Part shown: positions 1-11,600 of the stretch, piece after piece
How the letters are laid out: every line of letters begins with the position of its first letter
Position numbering within the stretch: the stretch's first letter is position 1
NCBI GenBank assembly: GCA_000498155.1
Contig: AXZN01000023.1
Span: 620,001-684,000, forward strand
Source of the DNA: Shiraia sp. slf14
Lineage: Eukaryota; Ascomycota; Dothideomycetes; Pleosporales; Shiraiaceae
Direction: 5' to 3'
DNA: 64,000 bases
Made by a program: the position numbers and the translations under genes
Notes under the pieces: model-generated
The model's database searches: none
What the model was told of the DNA's origin: nothing
The model's input: only the letters and a program-made list of their open reading frames with translations

Positions 1-2780
1 TCGCTCCAATAGATTGCTACATTCAGCGGCGTATGTTCGTCCTTCGTTCCAGCATTTATATCCGCTCCTTCATCAAGCAGTAATTGCACTATCGCAAAAG
101 AATTTTTTTGAACTGCGCTGTGTAGTGGTGCAAGTCCTTCTATACTTTGAGCATTGATATCTGCTCCATTTTCTATTAACATCCGTAACACTGCTCCAAT
201 ACTGTGGTTGGCTGCAGTCTGAAGCACCAACCTTTCCAATTGATTCTTGGCTTGGCCTTCTATACTGTCCTTTAATATAATCCTTTCTTCTGCTGATTTC
301 CCACTTACCAAGCAATACAGCGGTGTGAGACCTCCATCAGCCTTAGCATCGGCATCTGCTCCATTATCCAGTAGCATCCGCACTATGGCTTCAATGCTTT
401 TGCACGATGCGTAATACTGCAGCAACAGCTCATCTGCACTTTTGACATTTGTTTGTGTTTCCTCTCTTAGCTTCAGCACTTCTTCCATGTGCATGTTAAA
501 AAATGCCAGATGCAGAGGCGTCGCGCTCTCATGATCTTTAGCATTGGTATCCGCTCTCTTTTCCAAAAGCATTCGCACTGCATTCTCATTACTTATGTAG
601 CTTGCCTTGTGTAATGGCGAGAATCCATCGCTATTCTTCATGTTAACATCTGGTCTTACACCCGTCTCTAACAGCATCCGCATGGCTACCTCGTTTCGTC
701 CCACTAGATTGAACAGAAGTGGGTTCCCCCTATTATCTGTTATGTTAACATCCGCGCCTTTCTCTAAAAGTAGCGGTATAATAGCCGTATATTTGCTAGT
801 TGCAATGCTCAGGGCAGTCTCGTCATCTTCATCTTTTGCATTGATGTCGACTCCGCTTTCTAGCAGTCGCCGTATTGTCTCCTCTGGTGTTTCGCCCTGT
901 ATTGCCAGGTGTAACACAGTTTGCCCAATGGCATTCCTTGCATTGATGTCCGCTCCATTTGCTAAAAGCAGTTGTGTAATTCTCTTATTTTCGAACCCTA
1001 AGTGCAACGGTGTGAGTCCATCAGTAAACTCCTCTGTTACGCCTCCACATTCTTTCCATAGATCTCGATTATGGAGTATTGCTTCTACCCACGGGATGAT
1101 ACAGAAGAAGCATGCCATGTGTAACAATGGTATTGGATCATATTCGCAAACTTTTATATCACCTGGATTGTAGCTTGCCATCCAGTTATTCCGCACAGCA
1201 GATCGCTTCTGATAAAAAATTGCGGAAGTGTCAATCAGCTGAGCCGCTAGATCTGAACAACATTTTACATGTTCAGGCCAATACTCTACTGCGTATCGTA
1301 AAAGCTCTGAAGACTGAGTGTTTGGTAAGTTTTTAAGATCAACCGGTCCATGTTGCAGGTTCTGCGCAACACACTCCAAACACACCCGGGCTATCTCCAA
1401 ATGAGTTTCTTCGGGCCTGATGCGAAAGTATTTGAGAACGCCATTATCACTGCTACCCTTTTCGCGGAATAGGTAGTCCCGTCCTGATTGATGCGCTGGA
1501 TGAACCTCTTTGTCTTGAACCTTCAAAAAAGGCTCACAAATCATAACCTGATCGCAAATCGCTTGCTCTAGGGTAATAAGAGAATGCGGTGATTGAAAAC
1601 TAATCGCAGCTGCTAGCTCGTTCAGCTTCAAGGGGCGCAAAGCTAGTGTTACCCAGCGCAAGATCAAAGAAGTAATATGTTTATCCTTGTCTGGTACCTG
1701 AAGTAGCATACGATCGTATATCGCCTCCAGGCCCATGGGAAGAACTTTAAGGGCGTTCAATACCTGACTGAGTGTTTTCTTTTGCAACAGCTCGTACATC
1801 GCGAAGCCCACCCATAGAAATGTACCCTCAGCGCGTTCGAGAAGATCAGCCTGCACACGAGCCCGGATCTTGCTGAATCCCGGTATTCCGGACAACTCAT
1901 CGACGCGGACCGCAATAAACTTTTCAATATCACTAGCCACCTTTTCATTGTTGTCGGGATCAAGATTCACTTGGACGGCTTTCCTTAGACCGTCCATCGG
2001 TCGGCTGACAATCACAACCTTGAAGGAATTCGTATTTGGTGTTGTCCTTCGAGGAGAGGATAAGTGATCAAGCCTGCGTGCAAGAGCTCTCAGTTGGCTC
2101 CCTTCGCACTCATCTAGTCCATCAAGAACGCAGTACGTTTTTCTTAGGTTGATGTCGTTCACAAATTTTGTCAATATAATCCACAGCGTCTCCATAGATG
2201 CAACCGTCTGTCGAGTTCTCTCAGGTGACTCAAAGAATCGCGATGCATGCTTGATCAGTTCTGGACGAACGGTGAGAATCTGGTAGAGGAGACCCCTAAG
2301 GACTGCAGTAACAGTGTTACGCTTTTCGTTCTGGTGGTCGCAGAAGTAGTATATCAGTTCCGTGTCTGCGTTCTTCTGAAGCTCATCTATGAGAAATATA
2401 GACAGCATCGTTTTGCCCTTTCCGGGTCCACCAGAAATCCAAAGTAAGTTCGTATCGCCATTCAGCCAGGCCTGATACTTTTCATTGCTTTTAATCCATT
2501 CGCAAGTACCATCGACTCTATCTCCCTTCGCACTGATTAGGCTCTCTCGATCGACGGCGGGGTCAGTGAGGAATAGTGCACTGCGACAAGTTTGTTTCAG
2601 TATCTCTGTGAAATGCATTCATCAGTTCCTGATAGCTAGAAGCGAGATTCCCGATAATTTACCTTGAGAATTTTCAACTACGCCAAAGTAAACATCTCTG
2701 GCGGAGCCTGCAAACGACTGCGCATTATTATGAGTGGTGATCTCGCTGAAGTTCTGGCGAGCCACTGAAACTTCGGACAT
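1..2780 (-). CDS. NACHT-ankyrin NLR (STAND) protein, C-terminus beyond window edge
   Basis: A fungal NOD-like receptor. Proposed exons are 2780-2663 and 2605-1, joined across a 57-nt intron (GTAAAT..TTCACAG, branch CTGAT) in phase 1; the frame then stays open for over 860 codons to the window edge. Residues 40-60 form the usual pre-NACHT linker (CRSALFLTDP). Walker A GGPGKGKT is at about 98-105 and Walker B VLDGLDE at about 199-205. Ankyrin repeats (PLHLA, LLLEKGADVN, NGADINA) run from about residue 565 and continue off the edge. The N-terminus is only about 40 residues and lacks an effector domain, but holds a short motif resembling repeats in the divergent neighbour. NLRs of this build oligomerise on ligand binding and template a separate effector; that role here is inference. 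ATG 2780 is chosen because it precedes the motif; an ATG at 2618 would make a shorter, unspliced protein. Confidence 0.88.
2663..2780 (-). other. NLR exon 1 with one HET-s-like (HRAM-like) motif
   Basis: This 39-codon exon carries residues ITTHNNAQSFAGSARD (about 14-29, nt 2741-2694). It aligns with the two repeats at the C-terminus of the divergent HeLo-like protein: a [VI]-x-T start, a small or polar stretch, then [FV]-[VA]-G. NLR N-terminal motifs that match effector motifs are the known logic of NWD2/HET-S pairs; assignment of this exon to that class is inference. Confidence 0.5.
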
Positions 2781-3146
2781 TGCCGACTCATTACGTTTAA
2801 TACAAGATCTAAATTGAAGAGCAATCTTTGTAAATTGGCTCCAGCAGTAAACGGGATTGCAGTCAGTTTTTTTGTGGTTGAGAGTCAGGCTTTGTATATC
2901 AACAGTGCACTGAGGTGGCATGCGTGGCTGTGTCGGCACCTATCATGCAGCCGCAGTGGGGTAGAACATATGACGCATGACTCTCCACCTCGAAATTATG
3001 TACACTTAAATATCAGCCTATGGGCTTTCGGAAGATTTGCGCCTTAGGATCGCCAGCCTTTAGGCAGACACGAAGCCTTCTTCTAAAATGTGGAAGACTC
3101 CTTTGAGACTTCGAACTCTGAACATCAGCCAGATCTGAAGTCAAAC
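2781..3146. promoter_or_regulatory. Divergent promoter between NLR and HeLo-like gene
   Basis: These 366 bases separate the start codons of two oppositely transcribed genes. A shared control region would let sensor and executor be expressed together. No clear TATA box was identified. The ORF extensions upstream of both starts begin with GTG and are taken as leader sequence. Confidence 0.4.
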
Positions 3147-4118
3147 ATGGATCCTCTGAGCATCACAACAGCGGCGGTTGGTATTACCAGTTTTGCCACG
3201 GAGAGCATCGGGCAGCTCTACAGTCTTATAAACGGTCTTACCGAAGCGAAAGAAGTCCTATCAGATGTTGCCTCTAGCTTAGCCAACATAAAACGTCCGT
3301 TGGCGGCACTCAGAGAACTAGAAGTCTCAGATAAAATGACTCTTCACGTCGCTATGAAGGATCTCAAGAAGACTGGAATTGCCGAAGCTGTCAATAAGTG
3401 TGGTGATACTTGCAACGAGTTCAGCAAAAACCTCCAGAAATGGACAAAACACTCCAGCACCAACAAGCTCTCTCTTAGAGATCGCTTTTCTATCGGCGTA
3501 TGGAATAAAGAGAGAATCCGCACTCTCAGGATGCAACTTCAGTCCTGCGAAGCTACGGTACAATTCACCGTTACGAGTACTCAACTGTGAGTAACCTTCT
3601 ATATTCGATACACATACTTTAACACTTATAATAGCATGATTCAGTTGCGGCACGAGGAAGCATCTGCGATTGATTATCAAAGGACACAGAAGAAATTGGC
3701 AGAGCTTGAGAACAGAATCCAGGAGCATCTTAATCTGATGAAAGAACATCATGGCGCAGCTCAAGCACGTAGACAAGAGCTTCAACAAGAACCAGAGGAT
3801 GAGGACGACGACGGCGCACAGCGTAACCTGGCCATTCGAGAGGTTGAAAAGCAATCTCGCGTCATCGAAGCTGACCAATTATGTTGTGGAGTTGTCTTCG
3901 CTCAAGTACAGTCCAAACGAAGCGGCCAAGAGATCGGTAGGGTTTTGACTTCCGACAACTCCAGAGCTTTTGTAGGATTACCAGAGAGCGTCGTGGGAAA
4001 AATCAACCAGCGGATCGGAGATGTGACTACCGAAAAGCACTCCATTGCTGTTGTAGGTGTATTCAAAAACGACGTCAACATGAGTACTGGCAGTACTGGT
4101 AATACTGGTAATATCTAA
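3147..4118 (+). CDS. HeLo-like N-domain protein with two C-terminal HET-s-like repeats
   Basis: Two exons, 3147-3586 and 3635-4118 (48-nt intron, GTGAGT..ATAG), give 307 residues. The start MDPLSITTAAVGI is the hallmark opening of the fungal HeLo-like/azaphilone-L N-terminal domain, a helical bundle found alone or on NLRs. A mostly helical, charged middle (about 150-230) is followed by two imperfect repeats: VLTSDNSRAFVG (about 250-261) and VTTEKHSIAVVG (about 277-288), whose final glycines are 27 residues apart. In HET-S a HeLo domain plus two such repeats makes an amyloid-triggered membrane-damaging executor. Here the repeats resemble the N-terminal motif of the adjacent NLR, which suggests a signalling pair (inference). 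The last dozen residues are a Thr/Gly/Asn-rich tail. The in-frame GTG at 3090 is not used because the family start is the ATG at 3147. Confidence 0.82.
3939..4076 (+). repeat. Two imperfect HRAM-like protein repeats
   Basis: Repeat 1 (3939-3998) and repeat 2 (4017-4076) encode related segments with consensus V-x-T-x(3-4)-S-x-[AF]-[FV]-V-G. The spacing and two-copy arrangement resemble the prion-forming domain of HET-s. Confidence 0.5.
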
Positions 4119-6877
4119 GAGTGCTTTCGAGGAATTGACAGGGTGGAAAGAATGGAGGGGCTTGTGAGGAACAAGAAGTCATCCAATCCTGTTTAAGATA
4201 GATTACTTATGATAAGTCATCCACACTCACAATTCATTTTTCGACATGGCATAACACATAGCTTGACATGTCTTCGTGCTTCTTGGGATGCACACGCGAG
4301 GAGCTTGATCTTTCATCCTGGGCGAAGATCAATATCAAACAATCAAGCAGTCAGCCAATGGACACAATACTTCAAAGCACCTTTTCATGCGACATGCTGC
4401 ATCAGCAACAACCAACAAGCGAATTTCAGCAGGTCTGTCGATCGCATGCAGTGCAGTCACACTTACAATAAAGTAAAACAAAGCAAAGCATTAAACGGTG
4501 TTACAATTAGCTGGAAGAATGCTCACCGCTGAACGACGTACATCGCCACCAGGAAACACATCCAACACCCAACGTAACTCGGCCAATGCACTTGTGAGAT
4601 ACGAAATGACCCGCAGCATAGATTTGCCCAACTCTAACAGCGATCCAATGTGAGATTCAGGGTTCTGTACGCAGTCTCCTGTCGTGCTAAGGTAGGTACA
4701 AGTGGTCATCAACATTTTCGAAATTCGCGCATTAGATGAGGTCATGCACGATCACAAGGCTAAGCTCCAAGAAGATCGCTTACGATAACAACGTGCCCAG
4801 CATCGTTATCAAAAAAGTGCATGTGAAGTGATGTTTGAGTCGTGCATGTAAGGCGGCCCGAATCAATATTCTCAAGATAAGAGTGGTAGGTTAGCGGTGT
4901 AGAGAATGAAGATAGCAGGTGTTGCGGTGATTGATATGCTGTGCCACTTGAACGTTCAGTTTTGAACTCCGAGATAGTGATACTGCGCTAAAAAGCTAGC
5001 CGACGTGAATTTAAAGTTGACATGATCGACGGGCCCACTGCGCGTTAAACTTGTGCAGTTTGTGAAATGCCTCACATGGTAGTTCAGACGGTAGTGGTAA
5101 TACTATTGTCTGGAACCGAGATTGCTCATGGCATTTGGGATTGATTGAGAGTTAGGGTCACTGGTCGCCGAGGAGGCAATGTCGCCCCTTGCTGAGGGGC
5201 TTTTTGATAGCAGCCTGTACATAAGTCTTGGTCTCCACAAGTGCTGACAAGAGCGAGTACGAGATTCGCCAGAAATAGGTTCACGATAATTCCAAGACTC
5301 TGGCCAAAATAAACAGGCATGTGTGTTGCCCAGGACACGATGCCTAGAGCGAGGCGTCATGAATGGAGGGGGTACAAAGCCGGCTTCCGAATGCCCCGCA
5401 TTGGATCGTCGGCCTGATGACATGTGGGCCATCCACAAAACCTATTTTGCAAACGTCTGTCGCCAACGGTCGTGACGTTGTGCACTGTCCCAAGCGGTTT
5501 ATGTACGTAATTCGAAGCGTCTGGACCACGATGCAATACAGCAAATTCCATCATGCTCTGTCTTGTTGCAAATTTGCGGGATCGTGGGTTTTCAGGAACG
5601 ATCGTAAGCAGGGTGCATTCAGCACCCTGTCAAAAGACCACGGGTCCCAGTGAAGTGGGTACCTTGGTAGAGCGTGCAGCTAGGTGCATGGCAATTTTAC
5701 ACGGTGAAAGGAATGTGTGGGTGCAAATCTTGGCTTGTCGCTTTTTCGCGGCTGAAAGGCACCCACGTTTGAAAAAATCGATTAGCTGCAGATCACGAGC
5801 AGTCTAGAAAAGTCCTTCCCAGGTGTAGTGCATGACCGATACTGTTGTGCATATTTTCTTTGTGTGATAGTGAAGCAGTGAGGCATTAGAACCGACAACG
5901 TGGTGCTCATGGCGAAGTTGAGTGTTTCAACAATCTGCACAGAGTATTTAGTTTGTTCAGTCATCCTGCACGGAGTCAGGAGCCTGACAACACAATCTCA
6001 AAACGGAAGGCTGAGGAGTGGTACAGTTGCCGTGGCGGGCATCGTAGACGCACGGATGTTCCACTATTACAAGGATAACTGTCCAGCGTCGTCATATTGA
6101 TCGCGAATAGCGAATCGACTTGTGTCATCGCGGCTTCTCCAACGCTTGTCGTGCTGGATAGCTCGGAACGTGGCAAATCCTCAATGAATGGCCCCCTCAA
6201 AAAAGCTAGGCAGTTTAGTCATGAGATGCTACATGTTCCCAAGTTCGTCAAGCTACGAGTGTCACGAGAAACACCTCATACCAGCTATCGTGAGCTACCA
6301 GCTCGCTACACTTCAAACCGCAGCGGCCAATTTGGTTAATAAATGCCGTACCAAGGGAGGCAGCTGCATGGGGCTGAGAATGGAATGGTCATCAGCTATG
6401 CCCCTGAGCCGTCGTGCTTCCCGTAAGTAAAGTCTGGGGAAGCGCAAGGCTTTGTTTGGTCGGTTCGGTTTTGGCGGTGTGTGGAGAGGTCTAGAAAATG
6501 GCGCACTTTCAATCCGGCTTGATCACGTTCTAAACTAGGGAATAATCTGCCGCCAATTACGTTGCAATTAATGAGGTGATCGAGATGCATGCGTCGTTGG
6601 ACAGCCTGGACGTATAGTCAGGGGCGCGATTCGCGTGGTTTCTGATTGTGCGGTGTAGTCCTGGATCGTGAAAGAATGGGGACCCGTGTTACGTCTTAAA
6701 ATGCGCCATGTATAAAATGATCGCTGCCCGCCGCCCTCAAAGCAGCAACGCATTACTATTCAGCTTCAGTCATTCGAGCTCAATTGCAGTCCAGCCTAGC
6801 AGAAGTCGGGATCAACATCAGAGAACTACCTTCATACAAACCTCGAACCATTCTCTCTACCAATCACAATCATCATC
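4119..6877. other. Gene-poor region
   Basis: No convincing gene was found. The only ATG-initiated ORF that looks protein-like is 4491-4745 on the minus strand (84 aa), which could be a single exon ending at a GTGAGC donor near 4528; no flanking exons could be joined. No transposon ends, long repeats or RNA genes were recognised. Codon-like structure is weak throughout. Confidence 0.5.
6711..6717 (+). promoter_or_regulatory. TATA box candidate
   Basis: TATAAAA lies 167 bases before the ATG of the small spliced gene and is followed by a pyrimidine-rich leader, as is common in fungal promoters. Confidence 0.45.
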
Positions 6878-7216
6878 ATGCCTTCTCTCTCATTCCACAG
6901 CGCTACTCCTTCTCCTTCTTCATCTCCCACCTTGGCGCCAACTCCATCAATAGTTCTCCACAGTCCCGCATCGGGTATATTTGATCAACCATACTAAAGC
7001 TTTTCATCTAATCTTCCAGCAGGCAGCTCAACAGTCAAGAAGGAGCTTCACAAATCGAAAGAAGATCCCGCTGAGGTATATCGCCAACGTTACGCGCAAT
7101 ATCTCGCGGCGACCTTCAACATGTCGATACAAGCTGCCATGGCTGAGGCTGATAGCCAGTTGGCGCCTCGTCGTTCATCAAGTATTTCGGAAGCAGAGAG
7201 TCTCAGGGAGATTTGA
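6878..7216 (+). CDS. Small spliced gene, 97-residue unknown protein
   Basis: I do not recognise the product. Exon 1 is 6878-6974 and exon 2 is 7020-7216, joined through a 45-nt intron (GTATAT..TTCCAG) with CTAA branch sequences. The spliced frame is open and neither exon alone gives a long ORF. The first 32 residues are Ser/Pro/Thr-rich. The second half is a charged, probably helical stretch (VKKELHKSKEDPAEVYRQRY) ending in an acidic/Ser tail (SISEAESLREI). No signal peptide or membrane segment is visible. Support comes from a TATA box, a CT-rich leader, good splice signals and protein-like composition. A three-base shift of the acceptor (CAGCAG) would remove one residue. It could still be a chance ORF. 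Confidence 0.55.
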
Positions 7217-8633
7217 GCTGGAGCTGAATTTGGATGTTTAACGACTTTACGATTTTTCTGCATATGGAGGATAGTTCGCATTGGGTCCGGGGTATTGGCG
7301 CAACATGTGCGACAACATAATTTAAAAGCTTTGCTTCTTCTCGTGCCTCTCGTACATTGCGAAGCCTCAGGCTTCAACTAACGTGATGTCAGTATAGCCC
7401 AAAGCAGTGGCACACTCACTTGCATGCTTGAAATCGGGTTCCTGAACATATCAGCCTCTGAGCATCAACATATCGTCCCATCTTGCTATGTAAGACTAGG
7501 CTTGACGTTGAATGTGATGCTCGAAACAGCTGGCGTGGTGTTGAAATGCCCCACCACGCCGACGGGCAAACAGCGCTCTGACCAGGAGTTATCCCCACGT
7601 GGAGTGAGGCTCTTTCCTATCGATAGACATAGTCAAATTCAACGACACTGTAAGTATTTATAGTCTCTACTGGAGGCCCCTGGTAATTCCCGCCAACATA
7701 ATCTCCAGTGGCCATTTGGTTCTTGCTAATCGTCCACCTGGTGGCAGACGCCCACCCTTAAGCAACGGCCACATCGCTTGGTGATCATCTGACCCCCAAG
7801 TGGACCACATGGCGACAACGCACTCACGGACGTCGCCCATGCTCTTTATGCATCTCCAACCCGATTCACAACACTCGTTTATCCGCAAGAAGAGTTCATC
7901 CGTGGCTATCGTCAGTCCAGCGAATTGGACAAGCGTGGCGACGACCAGCATGCCATCTACCCCACGCAGATGCTGACAGGAAGAATGCATGTTTGCCAGC
8001 TTTCGGCGAACTACTTGCGCGTCGTATCAGCTCACTTCTCTCGCGGACGTAGAAAAACAGATGTGAACAAGTGGACGTTGTTACACTTCGCAGCTATTTC
8101 TGTCTCCGAAAAGCCAACAATTTGTACACTGCGACCATAAAGGCAGGAGCTGGTACATATATCCACAGTGCCAAACATCTAAGGATCTCGGCATTGGGGC
8201 TATGTGTCTCCGTATCGAGATGCAAAGAGCCGGGAAGCGGCAAAGAGTTCTTGGGACCGTCAGCCAAGCTGCTTATCGACTTATCAGCGACGAGCTGAGT
8301 GAGCTTGCAATTCACACTTTCAGCCTTCATTCTACTCTCAAAGGAATTAGGATGCTTAATCTACAAAAAAGCCTGGAAGATATACTGACCTTTGTGATCG
8401 TTTTTATGCCATATGAGCTGGTGCAAACAACGACAGGGTCAATAGTGAGGCAATGATGATGAGGAAGTACCAAGAGCCTCCACGCCTTGGGAGACCCACG
8501 TCGATGGCCTAGCGCATCGTAGTTGCGCAACCCCGCTATTCCCCGGACAGCAACCCGCCTATATCTTCCCCCCGTGGGCGCCTCCAGATTCTCTTCCACA
8601 ACTCCAACACTCTACGTGTTCTAGCATACTTGA
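7217..8633. other. Intergenic region before the P-ATPase
   Basis: Nothing firm is seen. A minus-strand ATG ORF (7667-7990, 107 aa, Trp/Cys-containing) has no recognised similarity or splice context. The final 150 bases are CT-rich and probably hold the promoter and leader of the ATPase gene. Confidence 0.45.
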
Positions 8634-11600
8634 ATGGGTCAAACCGAACTGCCTACCGTCGAGGAGACTTCTCCTCAGCTTGACGAACCCCCTATATGTG
8701 GTTTAAATGAGCTGCATACAACACCCAAAAACACAAGGCAACTCCAGCCGAACCAATCTGATGGCGGAACCCCGCCGACGCTCTACGCTCCACACACACT
8801 CTCCTTCGAAGAAGTTGCAGAGAAATTGGGCGTGGACATCAAGTAAGAGCAATGTGATGAATGTGAACCCCCCCTTGGAGTCGCTAACCTTTGTAGCCAT
8901 GGCCTCAGCAGCGCTGAAGCAGAATCTCGCCTCCAGCAATATGGCCCTAACAAGGTTAAGGGAGCTGAAGGGCTTTCCATGTGGAAGATTCTCATGAGGC
9001 AAATCTCCAACAGTCTTACGTTCGTCCTCATTATCGTCATGGCTATTAGCTTTGCTATTGGCGATTACATCGAAGCCGGCGTTATCACTGCAGTCATCTG
9101 TCTAAACATCGTCGTCGGTTTCTGGCAAGACTATCGTGCTGAGAAAACTATTGAGTCCCTCAAAAAGCTCACTGCACCTGAAGCAACCGTCACGCGTAAT
9201 GGTATAACGGACATCAAGGTCAAGGCCATCGACCTTGTGCCAGGCGATATTGTGCAACTCAATGTTGGCAGTATTGTCCCGGCTGATGTCCGCCTCATCG
9301 ATGGCATCAACGCCTTCACCAACGAAGCGTTTCTCACAGGTGAATCAATCCCTGTCGAGAAGACGCCTGGGAAGAGGTTTGAAGATGCAGACGTGCCCAC
9401 TGGTGACCGAACCAACCTCGCTTTCTCTGGTAGTGAGATGACATCTGGACGATGCCGTGGCATCGTCGTTGCTACTGCTATGGATACCGAAGTAGGCCAA
9501 ATTGCCGCCATGCTGCGTCAGAAGAAAGACCAGCGTGAGCAATCTCAAAACTTCTTCGTGAGGCTAAGCAGGAGATTCGTCGATGGGCTCAAGACCATCT
9601 TGGGCCTTGTAGGCACTCCCCTGCAAATTACATTGAGCAAGTTCGCCCTTCTCCTCTTCGGTCTTGCCATCATCCTCGCCATTATTGTGTTCTCTTCGAG
9701 CAAATGGCATGTTGGTGGGGAGAATCTCATCTATGGTATCTGTGTCGCCATCGCTGTCATCCCTGAGTCACTCATCGCCGTCCTCACAATCACCATCGCG
9801 GTTGGTGGAAAGGCAATGGCCAAGGCCAATGTCATCACCCGAGTACAGTCAGCAATTGAGGCTGTCGGAGGTGTCACCAATATCTGCTCCGACAAAACTG
9901 GCACTCTCACGCAGGGCCGCATGGTATCCAAGAAGGCACTAGTTCCGGGAGCGGGTATTTTCACGATCGATGACATTACAGACCCACATAACCCCACAAG
10001 CGGCATCGTTAGTCTCAACGGCGACCGTATTGGCTTGGACAACTACACGCCTCATGGGGCACTTGGTCGCTTTCTTCGTACCATCGCTCTTTGCAACAAC
10101 TCCAAGGTTCAGCCAGCGTTCAATCTACTTCCTGAATCTCCTGGCGAAAAAAAAGTTGCTTTGGACCGTACTTTCAGTGACGATGATCGCGATACTGACA
10201 GCTCAACTTTGCAGTCCATCTCCCGCCCACCTACACTCATGCTAGGACAGGGTGAAGGTCCATGGACAGCTCATGGTGAACCTACTGAGATTGCCTTGCA
10301 CGTCCTCGCCGCTCGTTTCAATATGGGCAAGGAGGATCTGCTCAGCTCGTTGAACATTCATCTTGCTGCCGAGTTTTCCTTCGATTCGACAGTCAAAAAG
10401 ATGACGGTCATCTACAAGGACAACCACAATGGTCACCTCGATGTCTACAGCAAGGGTGCAACTGAATTCATGCTTCCCGTTCTCAACGTATCTGAGCAGG
10501 AGCGCCATGAAATTCTTCAGGCAGCGGAATCAATGGCCAACGAAGGTCTACGAGTTCTCTGCATCGCCCACAAGACGCTACCCGCTGATTCCGATTACAA
10601 TGAACGTGCAGCCATTGAATGCCAACTGAACTACCTTGGCTTGGTTGCAATTTACGATCCACCCCGTGTGGAAACCAAGGGTGCTGTTCGTGAATGTAAG
10701 GTCGCCGGTATTACTGTCCACATGCTCACTGGTGATCATCCTGGCACAGCTCGAGCTATTGCTCGAGACGTGGACATTATCAGCGATAGCACACCTGCCT
10801 CAGCCGTCATGGTCGCTAGAGATTTCGACCAGATGTCTGAAGAGCAGATCGACGCCATGGAAACACTTCCCCTCGTCATCGCCAGATGTAGCCCAAAGAC
10901 CAAGGTCAAAATGGTGCAGGCTCTCCACAGGCGAGGCCGCTTCTGTGTGATGACTGGTGATGGTGTCAACGACTCGCCTGCCTTGAAGCAAGCGAACGTT
11001 GGTATGGCTATGGGAACTGGCAGCGACGTCGCCAAAGACGCTGCTGAAATGGTCTTGACTGATGACAACTTTGCTTCGATCGTCAAAGCGGTTGAAGAAG
11101 GTCGACGCCTATTTGACAACATCCAGAAAGTAAGCACAACCCTCTTACCCCTACCTCTCTCTGTTCATCATCAAAGAAATAAACTCTAACAACCCTAGTT
11201 CCTGATGCACCTGCTCATCTCCAACATCGCCCAAGTCATCCTCCTCCTCATCGGCCTCTCCTTCAAAGACACTCAAAACCACTCCGTCTTCCCCCTCTCC
11301 CCCATCGAAATCCTCTGGGTCAACCTCATCACCTCCTCCTTCCTCGCCATCGGCCTCGGCCTCGAAGAATCCCAAGAAGACAGCATGTTCCGCCCGCCGC
11401 ACGACGTGAAAGCCGGCGTCTTCAGCGCGGAGCTCATCACCGACAAATTCATCTACGGCTTCTTCATGGGCAGCCTGTGCCTCTTCTCCTTCTCCATCGT
11501 CGCGTACGTCGGCCCCGGCGGCGGCAACCTCGGCGCTGGCTGCAACGAAGGCTACAACTCCACCTGCGACGTCGTCTTCCGCGCGCGCGCTACTACCTAC

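Noticed and set aside
4491..4745. 84-codon ATG ORF on the minus strand ending near a GTGAGC donor
   Set aside because: It may be an isolated exon or a fossil, but no flanking exon could be joined, so it is only mentioned in the region entry.
5650..5740. tRNA-like stretch (TTGGTAGAGCGTGC)
   Set aside because: It looks like a box A, but there is no box B (GGTTCGANTCC) at the right distance and no cloverleaf could be paired.
7667..7990. 107-codon ATG ORF on the minus strand
   Set aside because: No recognised motif, no promoter signals, no splice context; chance ORFs of this size are expected at this GC content.
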